A stretch of DNA of 10,000 nt from Neocallimastix lanati (nom. inval.) (taxonomy: Eukaryota; Neocallimastigomycota; Neocallimastigomycetes; Neocallimastigales; Neocallimastigaceae), in NCBI GenBank assembly GCA_016946835.1, contig JACVTC010000017.1:72501-82500 (forward strand). Direction: 5' to 3'. This document shows, in pieces, positions 8,866 through 10,000 of this stretch. Below the pieces are notes generated by a model that ran no database searches, was not told where the DNA came from, and saw only the letters and a program-made list of their open reading frames with translations. A program made the translations under genes and the position numbers. How positions within the stretch are numbered: position 1 is the stretch's first letter; each line of letters starts with the position of its first letter.

Positions 8866-9120
8866 TAATAAAAAAATATATATATATATATTTAAGAAAT
8901 TATTTAGTACTTTTTTTTTTTTAATTTCATATTTTTTTTTTTTTATTTCATATTTTTTTTTTTATTTCATATTTTTTTTTTTATTTCATATATTTTTTTT
9001 TTTTTTATATTTTTATAATAAAAAAATATATATATATTTAAGAAATTATTTAGTACTTTTTTTTTTATTTCATATTTTTTTTTTTTTTTATATTTTTTTT
9101 TTTCTTATTTTTTTTTATTT
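8866..9120. repeat. Duplicated AT block with T-run/TTTCATA minisatellite
   Basis: A block starting ATAATAAAAAAATATATA and running through TTTAAGAAATTATTTAGTAC occurs at 8866-8910 and again at 9016-9056 (offset about 146-150, differing in the number of TA steps). Each copy is followed by units of a T run plus ATTTCATA, about 20 bp each: four to five after the first copy and one to two after the second. The region then degrades into T-rich simple sequence. This is nested tandem duplication with no coding potential. Confidence 0.8.
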
Positions 9121-9291
9121 TTTATTTTTTAATTAAACTTAAAAAAAGGGAAAAAAAGCAAAAAAGATAAAATAATAACAATAAAATTATTATAATAATA
9201 ATATTGATAAAATAATAGCCTTTAAAAATAATCTTTAAAAAAAAAAAAAAAAAAAAAATTCATCCTCTATTATAATAATGCAACTATTCAC

Positions 9292-9572
9292 GAATGAATT
9301 AATTTTATTGTTGTTGTTTGTTGTTTTGTTTGTTGTTTTGTTTTGTTTGTTATTTAAAGGTAAGAAAAGAAAGTTTAGAAAGTTTGGGGAAAAAAAAAAA
9401 AAAAAAAGATATAAGGAAAAATTTTTTATGAGGTTATATAAAAAAGAAAAAGAAAGAAAAAAGATAGAAAGAAAAAAAATTTTTATGAGGTTATATAAAA
9501 AAGAAAAAAGAAAAAAAAAAGATAGAAAAAAATTTTTATGAGGTTATATAAAAAAGAAGGTTAAAAAATAAA

Positions 9573-9614
<42 letters not shown>
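9292..9614 (+). repeat. 323-nt C-free, G-containing asymmetric tract
   Basis: The plus strand has no C from 9292 to 9614 but about 49 G. The first part (9302-9355) is G+T only apart from a few A (TTG/GTT repeats). The rest is A+G-rich, ending in A40 (9575-9614). An 87-codon frame (9278-9541) runs through it. Its hydrophobic half (LLLLFVVLFVVLFCLLF) and Lys/Arg half simply mirror the base bias, so I do not call it a gene. A GTAAGA donor-like site at 9360 leaves open that 9278-9359 is a signal-peptide exon. Confidence 0.75.
9428..9560 (+). repeat. Three-copy 53-57 bp tandem repeat
   Basis: The 20-mer ATGAGGTTATATAAAAAAGA starts at 9428, 9485 and 9538 (spacing 57 and 53). The intervening sequence is AAAG/AAAAG purine-rich with AGATAGAAA before the next copy. 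The third copy ends in GAAGG near 9560. It lies within the C-free tract. Confidence 0.85.
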
Positions 9615-9615
<1 letters not shown>

Positions 9616-9880
9616 AGTAGAAAATTTTTGTTATGATTTCATTCTATTAAAATAAAAAAAACAGTAGAAAATTTTTGTTATGATTTCATTCTATTAAAAT
9701 AAAAAAAACAGTAGAAAATTTTTGTTATGATTTCATTCTATTAAAATAAAAAAAACAGTAGAAAATTTTTGTTATGATTTCACTCTATTAAAATAAAAAA
9801 ACAGTAGAAAATTTTTGTTATGATTTCATTCTATTAAAATAAAAAAACAGTAGAAAATTTTTGTTATGATTTCATTCTAT
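9614..9880 (+). repeat. Six-copy 46-47 bp tandem array
   Basis: Copies begin (CAGTAGAAAA) at 9615, 9662, 9709, 9756, 9802 and 9848, giving periods of 47, 47, 47, 46 and 46. Each holds the core TTATGATTTCATTC and ends in TTAAAATAAA plus an A run. Differences are one T-to-C change in copy four (CACTC at 9781) and one A less in the run in copies four and five. The last copy breaks off after TTCATTCTAT. The near identity points to recent expansion. The array sits about 60-330 bp upstream of the probable start codon at 9940. Confidence 0.93.
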
Positions 9881-9939
9881 TTTTATCCTTAATAAATTCA
9901 AATATTTATTTATACATATTTATAACACCTCCCGATGAA

Positions 9940-10000
9940 ATGACAGATAACAGGTTCGATTCGATGGATACCACCAATAATACTGAAATTATTACTCAAC
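9940..10000 (+). CDS. Probable N-terminus of an unidentified protein (partial)
   Basis: Base composition changes abruptly at about 9925 to coding-like sequence. The ATG at 9940 opens 20 codons to the window edge, reading MTDNRFDSMDTTNNTEIITQ, with codons such as ACC, GAT and AAC that are rare in the flanks. An ATG five bases upstream (9935) meets TGA after one codon and could be a tiny upstream ORF overlapping the real start. The frame is also open upstream through the last tandem copy, but there is no ATG in that stretch before 9940. The hydrophilic start suggests a cytosolic or nuclear protein. No family can be named from 20 residues. Alternatively it is an internal exon joined to something upstream (CAG at 9951-9953 could be an acceptor). 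Confidence 0.5.
   Translation, partial: MTDNRFDSMDTTNNTEIITQ

Noticed and set aside
9278-9541. 87-codon frame with a hydrophobic N-terminus and Lys-rich tail
   Set aside because: Both halves mirror the C-free repeat DNA (GTT/TTG, then AAAG). A signal-peptide exon ending at 9359 is conceivable but needs a distant acceptor, so it is kept only as a note under the tract.
9920-9977. tRNA-like string AGGTTCGATTCGATGG followed by ATACCA
   Set aside because: The T-loop-like GTTCGATTC has no pairing five-base stem, and no acceptor, D or anticodon arm can be folded upstream.
1-10000. CRISPR array, bacterial operon or prophage interpretation
   Set aside because: Spliceosomal introns, base composition and gene spacing are eukaryotic. 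The 47-bp array has no unique spacers.

Overview
The window is eukaryotic nuclear DNA with extremely A+T-rich intergenic sequence: long homopolymer A or T runs (up to 48 nt), TAAA/TTTA and ATT microsatellites, and almost no G+C. The few coding islands stand out by their higher G+C and by codons such as GGT, GCT, AAG and TTC. GT-AG introns of about 100 nt and TAA stops fit this. The style best matches an anaerobic gut fungus (Neocallimastigomycota). A dictyostelid amoeba has similar base composition and intron size and cannot be excluded. I favour the fungus because the proteins lack the Asn/Gln homopolymers common in Dictyostelium, the family 17 glycosyltransferase reads like fungal members, and the left edge carries a signal-peptide exon of a style I associate with secreted proteins of these fungi. 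This assignment is an inference, at roughly two to one.

Layout. At the left edge (1-171, minus strand) is the first exon of a putative secreted protein that runs off the window. About 2.6 kb of AT-only intergenic DNA follows, with microsatellites and faint coding-like fragments. At 2756-4918 (plus) is the one long gene, an intronless 720-residue type II membrane glycosyltransferase of family GT17, with A22 just before the start codon and a 74-nt all-purine tract beginning inside the stop codon. About 3 kb of gene-poor DNA follows (4919-7999), with several long A/T runs and a TTTA microsatellite. At 8000-8473 (plus) is a small three-exon gene missed by plain ORF finding. Its 90-residue product belongs to the RNase kappa / V-ATPase Vo subunit f family.

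The right end (8860-9880) is repeat-rich. It holds a duplicated AT block, a T-run/TTTCATA minisatellite, a 323-nt stretch with about 49 G and no C, and six near-identical 46-47 bp tandem copies. At 9940 a probable new coding region starts on the plus strand and leaves the window.

The genes look like unrelated single-promoter loci, not a cluster or operon. Two act in the endomembrane system (Golgi N-glycan modification; proton pump of acidic organelles) and a third appears to be secreted. Nothing in the window makes a convincing case for a new multi-gene system. The most unusual signals are the C-free strand-asymmetric tract, the polypurine tract abutting the glycosyltransferase stop, and the fresh tandem array upstream of the right-edge gene.
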